Of a stretch of 64,000 bases of DNA, positions 11,776 to 24,329 are shown one piece after another (the stretch's first letter is position 1; each line of letters begins with the position of its first letter). Origin of the DNA: Lepeophtheirus salmonis (Eukaryota > Arthropoda > Copepoda > Siphonostomatoida > Caligidae); contig NC_052137.2 of the NCBI RefSeq assembly GCF_016086655.4, positions 19,879,041 through 19,943,040 on the forward strand, read 5' to 3'. The position numbers were made by a program, and so were the translations under genes. The notes beneath the pieces are model-generated. The model worked only from the letters and a program-made list of their open reading frames with translations, had not been told where the DNA came from and searched no databases.

Positions 11776-14560
11776 AGTGAAGAGAATTAAGTGCAAGGAG
11801 GGCAGATGAGACGAGAGAAGAAAAAAAATGAAGAAAACGGGGGAAGAAAAATTCGTGTAGCGTTGACTGAAGAAAAGAAGGAACGAAAACGAATCAAGTA
11901 AGACTTACATCCAATCCTACGATGATAGATCAAAAATGTATATGTGACTAGATCTCTAACCAACATTCGGGCTCACAATTAATTTAGGAACAATCTTCTT
12001 CTAAGCTTTAGGCAAGAAAGTAGAAATCGTGGCAAGTCCACTTATTCTTGCTTATTTTTAATGAAGGAATGTATGATTTATAAAATAAATTTTCAAGCCA
12101 ACTTTTTGTCTCCTTAATCGAATGCTCTCCGATTATTGGAGACAAAGTAGCATTATATACATCCATGGAATTACTTGTTTACTGTATATAAGTCGAACCT
12201 TTTTTTAAGATAAAATTTATCCACTATTCAATTTTTTTTATTGATGAAATCGTTAAGTGACGTCCAGTTTCTTAACGTTTCTCCATGTTTGTCCCACTTC
12301 ATCCTGAGAACTTCTAAACTTCTTGATATCACTTAACCTGGAACTTGGTTGTAAGATATTGGAGTCCACTTACCAATATGTGGTATTACCGTTTTATTCT
12401 TGTTGAATGCCTACAGGGCAATTATGTTTCTACTCGATCCTAGTTGAATAACAAATCCACTATTCTTCCTTTTCTCTTATTATTATTCTTTCATTATCGA
12501 GGACAGATTACATATTTTCTTCCGTAAATATGTTTTATTATTTATGATAGAAAATATATAACTAGGGTAGATTCTCATAAACGGAAGACATCACATAATA
12601 AGTGTATTTATGTATGTACATAGCCAATAAGTTACCTAAAATATAGATAATAACATTTAAAATATGTAAGTATCTTAAAATAATCATAAGTGCATTTCTT
12701 GTTGTTCCTTTCTAAATAGAATGTTAATCCAATCTTGCAATAACTAACTTAGTATAAGAGTAAAACGTTTAACAATAATGAAATTATGGTAAATACAATT
12801 TGTTATTCACATTATGGTCCTTATTTTACAAAAAAAATATATATCAAACGTACATAACCTCATGAAAAAAACGTTGGACGATGTTATGTATCTTTGCACA
12901 CTTTTTTTGAAGGAGATTGTAAGTTTTAGAGGAGAACAAATATTAAAGTTGAACTGTCGTTCGCTCAAAATTAATATTAAAATTAGAAATCCTTCCTCTT
13001 ATTTTTTCTTCTTGTCTAAACCATATAATTTTCTTTAAAAAAAAGTGTCTAAAAATACATCCCGACCTGGGGCTAGAATACTTAGAATTTGAAGTTCTTT
13101 ATTTTGTGTTCTATATGAAGTAGTCGTTTGTTAGTCAAAAAATTCTATTTTATAAAAGTAAAGTAGGTAGAAGTAAGTATTTGATAACTTATTGATGCAT
13201 AATTTAGTGCATGAATTTCAGAACTGGAGTGTTTTTTTTTCCATTGTTTTATTTGAAAAATGGACGAATATGTTCATTATTGGTAACAAACTTGTAACCT
13301 GAACAGTATTTTTGCTTTTTAAATTTGTTAATATTATTTTTGCATTCTTAAGGTGAGAATATCTAAGTATAAAATGTAACCAAAAATATTGGCGCTGGAG
13401 TGTGTGCAAGTGGGGGCCAAAATACATCAACGAGACGTCATCAAGGGTGTCACAGGATTGGAATACCCGACACCCCTCCTCTAAAGAAATAACCTAGCTT
13501 AAGGGTATGGTAAACAAGGATATTTCTTTATTTTTTCTATATAGTATTATTTTACTTTTTTAAATAGAATAAAATGTGGTCCTTTTGATTTTCCTCCGAA
13601 AATAACAAAATGTCGTTCTTTCGAATCACTTTTTTTTAGGAAAGATTGTTTTATTTTATTTTTTTAATTAATTTTTTTTCAAACCAAAAACCAAGGGTAC
13701 ATCTTGTTTTTGCATTCTTTTACTAAAATGCTTACAAAACTTGTTAAAGAGTCATTTTTATATGGAATTTCTAGATTTTATTTTTCAAGGGTACCTCAAA
13801 AGTTTGTAGAAGCCATAACTAAAATGAACCTCTAAAGTAACAATCAAATGAAATTAAATTTTGATATGTACTGTATGAAGGTTACTACTAACTTTCGTCT
13901 GTCAACAATGTTTGTATATATATGTTAGGCTTATTGAGTGATAAGGTATATGTAAATGCAAATTGATTACTTCACAAAATACCTCAAGAATATTGCATAA
14001 AATTGTATAAATTGATTGAATAAATCTTATGTAAAACAAGAAAACAAGAACAAACTAAAAAACTCTAAATCTATTATTATCTTTTTTTTGTAAAAAATCT
14101 GTTTCTGAGAATTTTTGATTTGATTATCATAGAATTTCAAAATTTCAGCAGATTATCTCAATACATTTCTGCTTCGAAAAAAAAAAATCAAATAGATATT
14201 TCAGCTGAAAATATTCGTTTGCAAATGAAACCTTCATAATATCACTATTCAACATTAAAAACGGTACAAAAGTAGTATATGCACAATTTACTGGATTTAA
14301 ATTCCATAATTTTCAGCATAGCCTTATTTTTTTCTCTGTTTGCCTGGTGGCCACCAGAAAAAGTCGATACATATTCATTTTGCCATTTTTAAATTTTAAA
14401 GCTTGTAAGGGCATGGGTCTTGAAGTTAGGGATACAATATGTGAATATATTTCAAGTCCCATTCTTGAAAATTCTAAAACTGTTTTTAAAATGTCTGTAT
14501 CATGCTTATTACTCATTGTTTAAAACTAACAATAATTACTTTTTATTCAAAGGCTTATGA
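11776..14560. other. AT-rich stretch, no supported feature
   Basis: A purine-rich run at 11780-11900 (GAAGAGAAT, GAAGAAAACG) and poly-T/poly-A tracts. Minus-strand 12240-12470 stays open in one frame with only two stops over ~75 codons (contains VIPHIGKWTPISYNQVPG), which I could not assign. A small hairpin sits at 13446-13474 (GGGTGTC ... GACACCC). Confidence 0.3.
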
Positions 14561-14649
14561 AAGGCTCTATATCGTTGTCAATTTGAGATTGTATTTTTAG
14601 AATCGTGTTGCAACCCAAAGCCTTGTAAAATACTAAAAGATCCTACGCA

Positions 14650-15106
14650 AGTTCTTTGTTGTTGTTGTTGGCCTTAACATTTCCTATGCACTGCACAGTA
14701 TTCTATGTCCTCACTGGGATAATCAATTGCTCCAATTTGATTTGGAGAAACAGGTACTGGATATTTTTCATTGTAAGGAATGGGTATAAAAGCCAATTTC
14801 AAATTTGGATAAGATACATAGTGTTTTGTATGTTTTTTAATAGCTGCTACTTTTGTCTTGCACAAATACCAATCAGTGATATGGTTTGCTTGCTCTCTCC
14901 AAAAGAGAAAAATACAAATGACAAGAAGCATCATTCATCCACATAGTCAGATTTTTGACGCAGGATCGCATGGATATCCCAGCTTTTATCCTGATCCCCA
15001 ACTTTAAACCAAAATAATGTTCGTAAAATGTTTTGATTAGTGGCTTAAAATGTTGTTTCTGCTCATATAATGTAAATTCACCACAAATAAAACAAAAATT
15101 GTCCAA
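14650..15106 (-). pseudogene. Relic of a Cys-rich arthropod repeat-family protein
   Basis: Two overlapping minus-strand frames give one protein split by a frameshift around 14880-14930. The first part begins NFCFICGE, then KPLIKTFYEHYFGLKLG, then SCVKNLTMWMND. The second has FWREQANHITDWYLC, HYVSYPNLKLAFIPIP and YNEKYPVPV. This order (CxxCGE; PLIK-x-YxxYFG; CxxC-x-L-x-W; WRE-x-(D/N)H-x-(D/N)-xYxC; YPN/D-x-A-x-PVPH-x-E-x-PVP) is the N-terminal signature of a widespread uncharacterised arthropod repeat-associated protein family as I recall it. Its paired Cys suggest zinc binding, and its function is not established. Here one Cys of the second pair reads Ser and the frame is broken, so the copy is dead. 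Downstream minus-strand sequence to 14313 holds short open segments that I could not match to the rest of the family. Confidence 0.6.
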
Positions 15107-16490
15107 ACTATTTTAACAATTTCTTTGCATGTTGAATATGCACTTTACACTAGTTTTATAAGCTTCTTCTTAAGCGTCATTTTTGAATTTATTACAAGTT
15201 AGAAAATGGCAACATTTTCTTTTAGGATAATATGTTAAGTACATATGTATCATTTTTTGCTATTTTTCTCAGTAGGGCAAGATAATATACGGATAAAAGT
15301 ATCGAAAAATATTTTTTTTAACAAAATTGATCTTTCTAAGGGCGGAATACTTAGTCAATTTCATTTCCACTACTAACCCATTTATTTTGTTAAGCGCTTT
15401 GTTTCCTTATTTCTCAGTGGAAAAAACGGTATTGTATAGGAATGTCCCATTGGGTCAAATATATTTAAATATCTTCTGAATAAAAGAGCTCAGAAGAAGA
15501 AAAAAAACAGAACCTTTTTTTGCACTACTTCTTTATTTTACTTTTAATTGAATAAATTAATAGTTTTAAATTTTTGGATGTAATGAGTGAAAAAAACCAA
15601 CAAAACTATTAGAATTTTATTTTATGCTGACTCATGAATAGTGTCAATTAAACAATAAATAAAAATACAGACATATCCATTTATGAAAGAAATCAAAGGA
15701 TATTGAGTAAGTCTAATACATTTATTATGGGGGAGGGGGGGATGATTTGATGAATGTCACGTAATTTAGTGTTTGAATAAGCGTGCATGGAACAGAATTC
15801 AACAAGTTTTATCCTATTAATATTATATTGATAAAAATGAAAAAATAAAGTGAATATTAAATAAATTATATAGGATATGTATAAAATACAAAATGTCCAA
15901 ATAATATTTTTGTATTGTAGGTAAGTTTTTACTAAATTTAAATGATTTAGAAATTTTTTATCCTCGAAAGAAAATGTCGGAAAAATAATAAAATTTTTGT
16001 GTAGATTTGAGTAAACGAAATGGCAGTGAAGATATTTTCAACAACAAAAAAAAGGAAAGAAAAAGACACTAATCATTATCAGATTCAGTTATAGAATGAA
16101 CATAAGAGGTTCTTCTCCTACACAAAAGATGATTGGATGGAGGTAAGAGCGTCCAGTCAACCCAGAGGAATTTAAAAAATACCCTTGATAGCTAGAATAA
16201 GGACCACTATTTATGCTGCAAGAACGAATAAAAGGTATAAATATTTCATGGGATAGACGTAGTGTCGTAGCTACAACAGTTCAAAAGGGGACCGTATATA
16301 CAAAAGAAGATCTTTTTGCCCTCCTCCTCAACAGAAATATAAACTTTAAAAAAATTAAATTTTATTACACCAAAACTGCAGAATTTTGACTACTGTTGAG
16401 GGATGTACATATAACATTAACCCATATTTATAAAGCAATGTTTATTTGTATGTATGAATCTATCTTTCAATGTTTGGAGAAAAAAAAGAC
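15107..16490. other. AT-rich stretch, no supported feature
   Basis: Only short chance ORFs and homopolymer runs, with a G-run near 15728-15740. No coding motif, no structured repeat found. Confidence 0.4.
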
Positions 16491-16600
16491 ATTATTTGAC
16501 CCAAGAAATATCATCGTAGTGATATTAATGAAATCTTGCGGACGTTTTAAGGTAACATCAAGCGTGTATACTGATTGGACTATATATTATGCTAAGTGAT
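16491..16600 (+). repeat. Family A unit (copy A1), left of mariner insertion
   Basis: Carries the family A core: CCAAGAAATA, a TCGTAGTGATATTAATGAAA block, then TTGCGGACGTTTTAAGG and GTGTATAC. The next unit (A2) starts right after the mariner at 16604-17852. Measured between the AAGAAAT anchors (16501 and 17876) and subtracting the 1249-bp element, the unit period is 126 bp. Confidence 0.65.
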
Positions 16601-16603
16601 GTC

Positions 16604-17852
16604 CAGAGTAGGTTAGCAAAACGTGGACTCGAGAGATAGATTTATAAATACATCCTAATTTTATATTTTTAATAATAAGCAAAAAAAAATAATATTAACA
16701 AAACATGTAGACAAAATACTTTTTTTTCTCCATATGACCACTTCCATTATCAATCACAGTCTTTACATATGACAAACTCCTTTGACAAGTTGTCCCATGC
16801 AGCCAATTGGAGGGCTTCAGTGAGTCCAAATTTGGGTGTGAGGTGCTGTTGGTTTACCTCTACAATGTTCCCCATATAGAAAAATCCAGTGGGTTCAAAT
16901 CTTGTGAAGAAGGGGATCATATCTCTTTGCACCAGAATCGAGCCATGTTATTTGCACATAACTTTTGACAATTGGTGGACGTGTGAGAGGAGGCACCGTC
17001 CTGAGTCCATAAGTAGTTACGCTCCGGGTAGTTGGTCTTCAGCCATGGAAAGATGGTGTACCTTAACACCTTATAGTTGGCCTCCTGTCCGATTTTCTAT
17101 CCGGCCTTGAAAAAGAACAGAGGCATCTTCTTTCCGTCAGAGGTCACAGCGCCGAGGACTATTGTTTTGGCCGTTTATTTGGTGTGGTAACCTCATTGGA
17201 CCTCTTCTTTTGTTTCTGCAACACAACGGTCGTTCCTGTGGTTGTGAAATTGATCAATTGTAAAAACCTTCTTGTCCAAGAAAGTTTTCATAATTACCCC
17301 ATTTGCCATGTAAGGAATTTCTTGCACTTCTTATATCTCCTGGTTTTTATGTTTTTTTGTCAGAAGGTGGTGTTGTTTCCTTGTAAAATAAAATAATCCC
17401 AAGTTGTGCTTTATAGCCCTCCTGATGGTCCTAGGAGCCACAAAGAAGTTGTTGGTGAGGCGATTCATCAACTTAGTGGGATCTTCCTTTAAATTCTTCT
17501 TCAAACTTAACAATAACTTTGTATCCATCTTTAAATTATCCCTTCACTTTTTGACAATCTGGAGAGGTCTTCTCCATTTTTTTTCATTTTGTCCAACTTA
17601 AGAGCCAGGGGCGTATAACACTTAAAAATATCCGTAATCTTCATCACATCAACTCCATTATCTAGGAGATCTGAGATAAGCTACCTTTCTACTTATTGCT
17701 CGCTCAATTTGATGAAATGGCAAATTGGTTTTATAGTTTGTTTATGTAAAAAGGACGGTGGAAACATAATATCAAAAACAATCACTAAACCTTTTCATAG
17801 TAATGAGAAAATAAACATTAATTAACTGTCCACATTTTGCTACCCTAACCTG
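16604..17852 (-). mobile_element. Complete-length but decayed mariner element with 25-bp terminal inverted repeats
   Basis: TIRs at 16604-16628 and 17828-17852 match at 21 of 25 positions (core TAGCAAAA(C/T)GTGGAC). On the minus strand the transposase order is intact. N-terminal segment at 17680-17545 includes MKITDIFKCYTPLALKLDKM. HTH segment at 17528-17331 has KEDPTKLMNRL and APRTIRRAIKHNLGL. First catalytic region near 17290-17230 reads TFLDKKVFTIDQFHNHRNDR. Then VLGAVTSDGKKMPLFFFKAG, LKTNYPERNYLWTQDG (second Asp) and SPSSQDLNPLDFSIWG (third Asp). By my count 37 residues separate the second and third Asp (DD37D, as in maT-like mariners). At least five stops and two or more frameshifts make it inactive. 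It is inserted inside the family A tandem array; flanking TA is no longer visible. Confidence 0.9.
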
Positions 17853-19105
17853 TTTACCACATACATGTTTTTGTTCTAAGAAATGACAATTTAGTTATAT
17901 TAATGAAGTGTGGAAGCGTTTTGTATGTAGAATTGAGTGTGTATACAGGGTGCATTCTATAAAGTGTTCCTTGATCTATATTAAATACCATTACAGTTTA
18001 AATAAAAAAGGGAGTATAATATATAGGGAGTACTGTATAATATGAATAAAATATCATAGGCAACTTGTATTAAAAAAGTGAAATACTTTAAATAAAATCT
18101 GAAATATTAAATGGAACATTACATGAGGTTTAGTAACTAGTTATTTTTAAATGTTTCGTCACAAAAACACAAAAAATGTATTAGTAAAATTTAGATCAAA
18201 GATATTAAATTGTGATTTCAAAGGTTTATACTAAATTTCGTAAATAAACTTCTCAATTTCAATTAATTAAATTTAAATAAAATGTTTTCAATAAGTAGGT
18301 TGGACAAGAAATAGTAAAATATTAATCATTTTTGTAAAATTTTCTATAACAGTCTAATTTTATCAAATGTTTCAGTATTGATTACAAAGTACAAAACGTG
18401 CAAGATCACAGGGATCTAAAATAAGCCAACCAGTGCATAACTAATGCACATATATTTATCAAATTATTTGTTTCATCGTACTTACTTAGGTTATGCTTAT
18501 TTATTTATATTGATAAAACAAAGTTGCTTAGTATGAATGTTTTATTGAAAATATGAATTTTTGATCGAAGACATAACAATTTAGTCAAATTGATTAAATC
18601 TAGAGTCGTTGCACATGCAGTATTAAGTGCAAATACATAGCGCACTGTAAACAGCTGCGCTATATACAGTACACCCTGTATACACACTCAATAATACGAC
18701 GCGCAGTGTACCTATGTAATGCTCCCTGAAGTAAACCATGTATTTTTTTTTATCTAAGAAGTAATTATGTAGTCATATTCATTAAATATCGCAGATTTTT
18801 GCAATTAACATCGAGGGTATGTACAGAGTTCACTGTATATAACCTGATGTACATCATATACTTTTTTTTTATCTAAGAAATAACAAGGTAGTGTTATTAA
18901 TGAAATTTTGCAAGTGTTTTGTATCCATCAGGTATACAGGAGCCCTGCTCTTGTTTGTTTTTGTTATATAAAATGCTGAATGTGAAATATAATAAGGGTT
19001 ACCAACAATCGTGTGTAGGAAATCACAGCCAGTAAGCGCTAAAGATTAAAGTACACCCTGGCTCATCACATCATACTATTTTTTTTTTCTAAGCTCTTAT
19101 TACTT
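17853..19105 (+). repeat. Family A tandem array, units A2-A5 plus a partial unit
   Basis: Units share CCTGATGTACATCATATAC, a T-run, ATCTAAGAAATAAC, TAGT-(A/G)TATTAATGAAA, TTGCAAGTGTTTTG and GTATACAGG. Anchors at 17876, 18566, 18754 and 18873, with a partial unit near 19055-19095. A4 to A5 is 119 bp. Between A2 and A3 about 590 bp of unrelated AT-rich DNA intervenes. The 21-bp string at 17932-17952 reappears inverted at 18672-18692, with some further similarity inward, so 17932-18692 could be a separate inverted-repeat-bounded insertion. Confidence 0.6.
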
Positions 19106-22100
19106 TTGTTTTGGTCGTTCCTAGAGAAGGAAATATATTTTATGTATACGAAATTGAAATACAATTCCTAGATCTAATGAAGTAAATGTAATACCATAAT
19201 GTTTACTTACACGATAATCAGTGCAACTCCATCTGACCAATTAAAGGCGCAATAAAAATAGCTTTATAGGACACTCTTAATACACCTCTGTCTATCTTTT
19301 TAATGTTTTTGCTTTCTTCATGATTGTTTTTAATCTTCTGGACTAACGGATAGTTATCATTTTTGTTGTATACTTCTTGTTCCATAATAATATTTTATAA
19401 ATTAATAATAATTACTTATTATTCTTTTTTTTGTTTAGGTAAGAGCATATATTAATTGGTATAAGTATTGAGTAACTTCGTGTGAGTGTGCTCATAGAAT
19501 ATAAAGAGTAACATGGATTATTTTTGAAAGAGTTAGTTTCTTAATTATTAAAACAAAATTTGTCCTTCAGACAATTCCTAATTACTCCAGGGAATGCCGT
19601 GTATTACCGTTAGTAATAGTATATTTGTGAAATCTAACTTATTTATGATTGATCTAAAATGTACCAAAAAAAAAAGTTTCTTTCAATAAGCTTAATAAAA
19701 ATACGAAGTGAGTGAAAAAAAGAAGGAATAACGACCCAGTAATTGAAAGAAAGGCAAAACCCATTCTAATAATAAATAAGGAGTAAGCATAGGAAAGAAT
19801 GTCACAATAACCATGGCCATATAAAATTTATCTCGTGAAAAACTATAAATGATATGAGCGGATTAGAAGATAAGCTACTAAAAAATGCAGTCACAATGAG
19901 CATACTATATGATTTTGAACGTATTACTTGGCTTGTGTAGCTTATTTCAATATTGATATGCTCAATGCATTTGGCCTTTAAAGTCTTTTATAAGCTAGTA
20001 ACATAAGATATTTAAGTAGTGTTGTAGCTGATATCTAAGTAGTTCTTTATTTGGGAGTAATGGCCTTGGTCTAGTCCAATTCTACTTGTCATTCATTCTA
20101 GAAGATAAAATATATCCCTCGTCACGTTATATATGGTATTATAGGAAAAAGGCGCATTGCTCAGGAGTCTAGCTTGAATTAAGAGTTTTGTTCAATTCAA
20201 AATTATGGCTTTCAGGAAAAGGCGAATATATTGTAAAGTATAAGGTCTATACTCTAGATATTAAATTTTAATAGGAACAGTTTTTGTAATTCTTGATGTT
20301 GCTCAATACCAATTTTTAATCATTTCTATTTATTGTATTTTATTACATTTTTATTTTAGTTTAAAATTCCCTGGTTAAAAGTTTAACTTCTCCCCAGTAG
20401 GGTAAGCATATCTAACAACGGCGTAGGACAAATTGATATTTTGGATACAATAACGGCCGTCCATAGAAGGACACTTATATGAAGGGAATTATCCTATATT
20501 TCAATGGTAAGTTTTGCTTTTGCTATTCAAGCCTTAAGATCCATGACAACTAGAAGAAAAGTATGTATATCTGCCTTATTTATAATTCCTTCGTCATATT
20601 GTATAGTAGACCCTAGTCAATCATGGAGCACAGATACTAAGACCCATTCCCACCTATTATTTAGAAAAACAGCAAGCAAATATTAAGAGACGACAATGGC
20701 ATCCAATTTATAAGGTCTATCTCTCAGTTAAGACATTGCAAAGATCCAATGTGTAAGGAATATACGAAATTTGAGTGTTCTACATACAATATTGAGCCAC
20801 ATCTACATTTCTCCTATAAATATCTCAAATAATAGCAATTATACTATAAATATTTTTATTTTTTTCCATAAAATGTATTAATGTAAATATAAAGTAAATC
20901 TATTCGAAATGTGCATTTAATTTTCAAGTTTGAATCAAATAATTAAATAACAATATGTCTAAAATTATATATATCTTCTTTCATCTAAATACTAATTATA
21001 CCGGCGACATATTAATTAATTAATGGGTCTCTATCGAGGCCTTAGGGGTCCTTTAAGGTATAAAAAATATAGGTATCTATCTCATTAAAATAAAAAATGA
21101 ATTACCTTATATCTGAGAAAAAATTATAACCCAAAATAACTATCACCTCTAAAAGCAAGACAATTATAATTATTGCAGGTTTCAATTAATTATGTGACTA
21201 AAAAATGGGATGGGGTAAGAAAGAAATATGAAAATGGTAAAAATGCTCGTGAGTTATACATTCAAATAATGAATTTAGTTGAATTCGTTCCCTAAACTTT
21301 AAAATACTCTCACATTTTCTTTGATGTCTATATTTATCGATTTTGAAAGTTTAAAAAATAATATTGGGCCTTTCTTAAGAAATTCATTATTTTGTGCATA
21401 ATTTTCCATTTTTTTATTCTCTCAAAAAAAAAAAGTTTGAGCTTCACTAAAACCTTGAGAATTCAAAGCTTGAAAAATCTTTTTTACTTCAAAATATAAA
21501 ACAGTATTATTACTAACAGATTGTAAAGTTTTCAAAAAAATATTTTGAAATGTAAATTTATATGTTGTTTTGTAAGTTTTTTTTATGTGAAATTTGTTAC
21601 TTTTGTTGAAAAGTAATTTTTTATTGTACTAAGAAGTAAAATGAACGTTTTAAAAGAACAAGTTTAATAGAACTACACATAATCTTTCATATTTTGTGTT
21701 ATTCATCGAAAATTGTTCCTTCCAATTTAAAAAAGTATAACTATTATAAACGTACTTCGTATAACGCACAATTTTCTGAAGACTCGCGTACAAGAAAAGA
21801 ATAATTTTCAATTAATGAAAAATAAATGAAAAGTGATTGTTCTAATATAAAATTTAAATTCCTTTCTGTATAAATATTAATATTTTTAACGTTATTTTGT
21901 GCTTTTTTAAAGGTTTTTCTTTTCATTCTTGGGAATGGACCAATCTATTTCAAATTAATTTTTTTCTCCAGTTCTTTAAATTATATTTGATATCAATATA
22001 TATATATGTATATTTGTACCAAAATATCTGTTTTTTAATATTCAAAAAATTTTATTCTAGAAGGAATCAATGCATATCTAACAAATCTCAATGTAATTAT

Positions 22101-24329
22101 ATTACAAGTAAGAGGTATTGAATGTATGACTTTTTTTTTTCAAATGCAGATTATAATGGTATTCATACAAATTTGAAAAATAATATTTTAGATATCTGTT
22201 TAAATTGACAATGTAGGAGTTTATGAAATATTGAATCAATTAATTAAATAATTTTAGAGATTATCAAATCATAAGATAAAATTACTAGCCAATTTATTTA
22301 AGAACTTTAAGGAATGACAAATATATTATGCAGCCAAATTTTATTCAAGAATACTGACAAACTTTCACTTGAAATTACATTATATTTTTAAATTCTACGG
22401 AAGTAAGTTTTCGAACTAGAAAATTTTATTATTTTTATGAAAATTCAATGAAATCAAAAAATATCCGAGCTATTTTAGGATTAGATTCTGGTAGCTTTTC
22501 GTTGAGAAAGACAGCGATCCTAATTTTAGGCAATTTTCCTTAAGGAAAGATAAGTCAATTCATGGAAGTTGGAATCAATTAATTTTTTATAGTCCTTGTT
22601 TGTGACGGTAAATTTAAAAAAAGTAATTGAACATAGGAGAATTAAATCTCTAAAAATTAACAATAAATGTGCAGTTGATTGTTTAACAGCTAATTTTTTT
22701 AACAGTTATTAAAAGTCCTACATCTAAAAAACCTGTGCTTTATATGTGATACAAATGTCAATAGATTGAAAGAAAGTGGAAATATAAGAACTCTTAAGAA
22801 TTTTAAGAAAATATAAAACTTGTCAAAAGAGATAAAAACAAAAGATTCCAAATATAAGATCAAACTTCCACTGATTAATATTACTTTAGAATCTACAATC
22901 CTTGCAAAAACACCTGCTCCTGTGATAAATCTTATAAAGGGTGTTGACGACAAGGATTGTCTTTGTATACCAAATGATCACATCTGGCCATAATTCCAGT
23001 ATTGTTGGGACAAAATGGAGAAGGGATACGTTTGATGGATACCAAGGCCAGAAACTTCTAACAAAATAAGATCAACTTGAGTACCATGTGACAAAAAATA
23101 ATTTATTGAATGTTATTCCTTTTATAAGTCATTAAAATAAACTTAAATTAAAAAAAAAAAAAAGATCCAAATTATAAGAAACCCATTGAAAAGTTCAAAA
23201 AGAATATTTAAATTTAGGAATTAACATAGCACTAGAGAGTCACATCATTATGTGTCATCTAAATGATTTTTGTAAAGAGTTATGGGCCATTGGGACTGTA
23301 TTCAGAGCAAACGTCTCAATCATCTCATAAAGATTGGGCCAACTTTCAAAAACGAATTAGTGTTCCAAATTGTTAGTAAAAAAGAGAAGAGTTTTCTTTG
23401 TGTTTCTTAAATATTTATAATGTTTTACATTTTAAAAAAATTACGTTAATTTTATGATTATAATAAAAAAGTATTTATTAAATAGGCAACTTTCTTTCTC
23501 TTTGTATAAATACTTTTAAATTTAAAAAAAAAATGTTGTGAAAAATAAATTATTATTTTAATTTTTCAACTATTGGAAAATTATGCTGTTATTCAGTGAA
23601 GTCTATTCACATACATGGTCTACGTAATTATTATCCTTTTTTGGCTAGTAGGGAACCATTTTTGTGGGATTTATTTTTGTAGTTCTATAAAAATTATTTT
23701 GACAAAAAGTTCATATGGCTTCATTGTGTAAAATATAAAAAATAACTTTGCAACACAAGTCACTAACATCATCTAGGAAATTGATTTACATTTCAAAATG
23801 TTTTTTATTTTTTTTGTTACATTTTTACATTTGTAATAAAATGTTAATTTTATTACAAAAGTAGCCAGAAATTTTATTTTAAACTTTCAAAATCGATAAC
23901 CAAGGTACAGTTAACAGACTTTTAAAGTTTTGGGGACGATTTTGACAAAAAGATAATGTTTTTACAAGCGTGTCTGTTATTGGTTATTTTAGACCATTCA
24001 TGTTATTCAATTTATTAGTGAATAACATAATACGTTAATATTAAGCAACTTTTTGATTGAAGTTAATTCCATTTGAGATATATTACTATGCAGTTTTTTA
24101 ATTTAAAAAAAATTAAAAGCAATATATTTGGTCTGCTTGGAATTGTTTTCCATAATAAAATATAACTCTTTGGGACTGATCTATACCGAATATACACTAT
24201 AGTTTATAGCTATTGTTATTTTCTTTATTTATGTGTGTCATATTTGGAAATATCTTTGATTTTCATTTCTTCCTTTTAAATTTTTTGTATTTATATCTTC
24301 TTTCATTATCTCGGCTATATTTTTATTAA
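19106..24329. other. Long AT-rich stretch, no supported gene
   Basis: Only short ORFs with low-complexity composition, many poly-A/T runs and short (TA)n. No motif of a known protein family, no tRNA, no structured repeat recognised in either strand. Confidence 0.4.

Noticed and set aside
16889..17110. Plus-strand ORF across the mariner
   Set aside because: Shadow of the minus-strand transposase, which explains the locally higher G+C.
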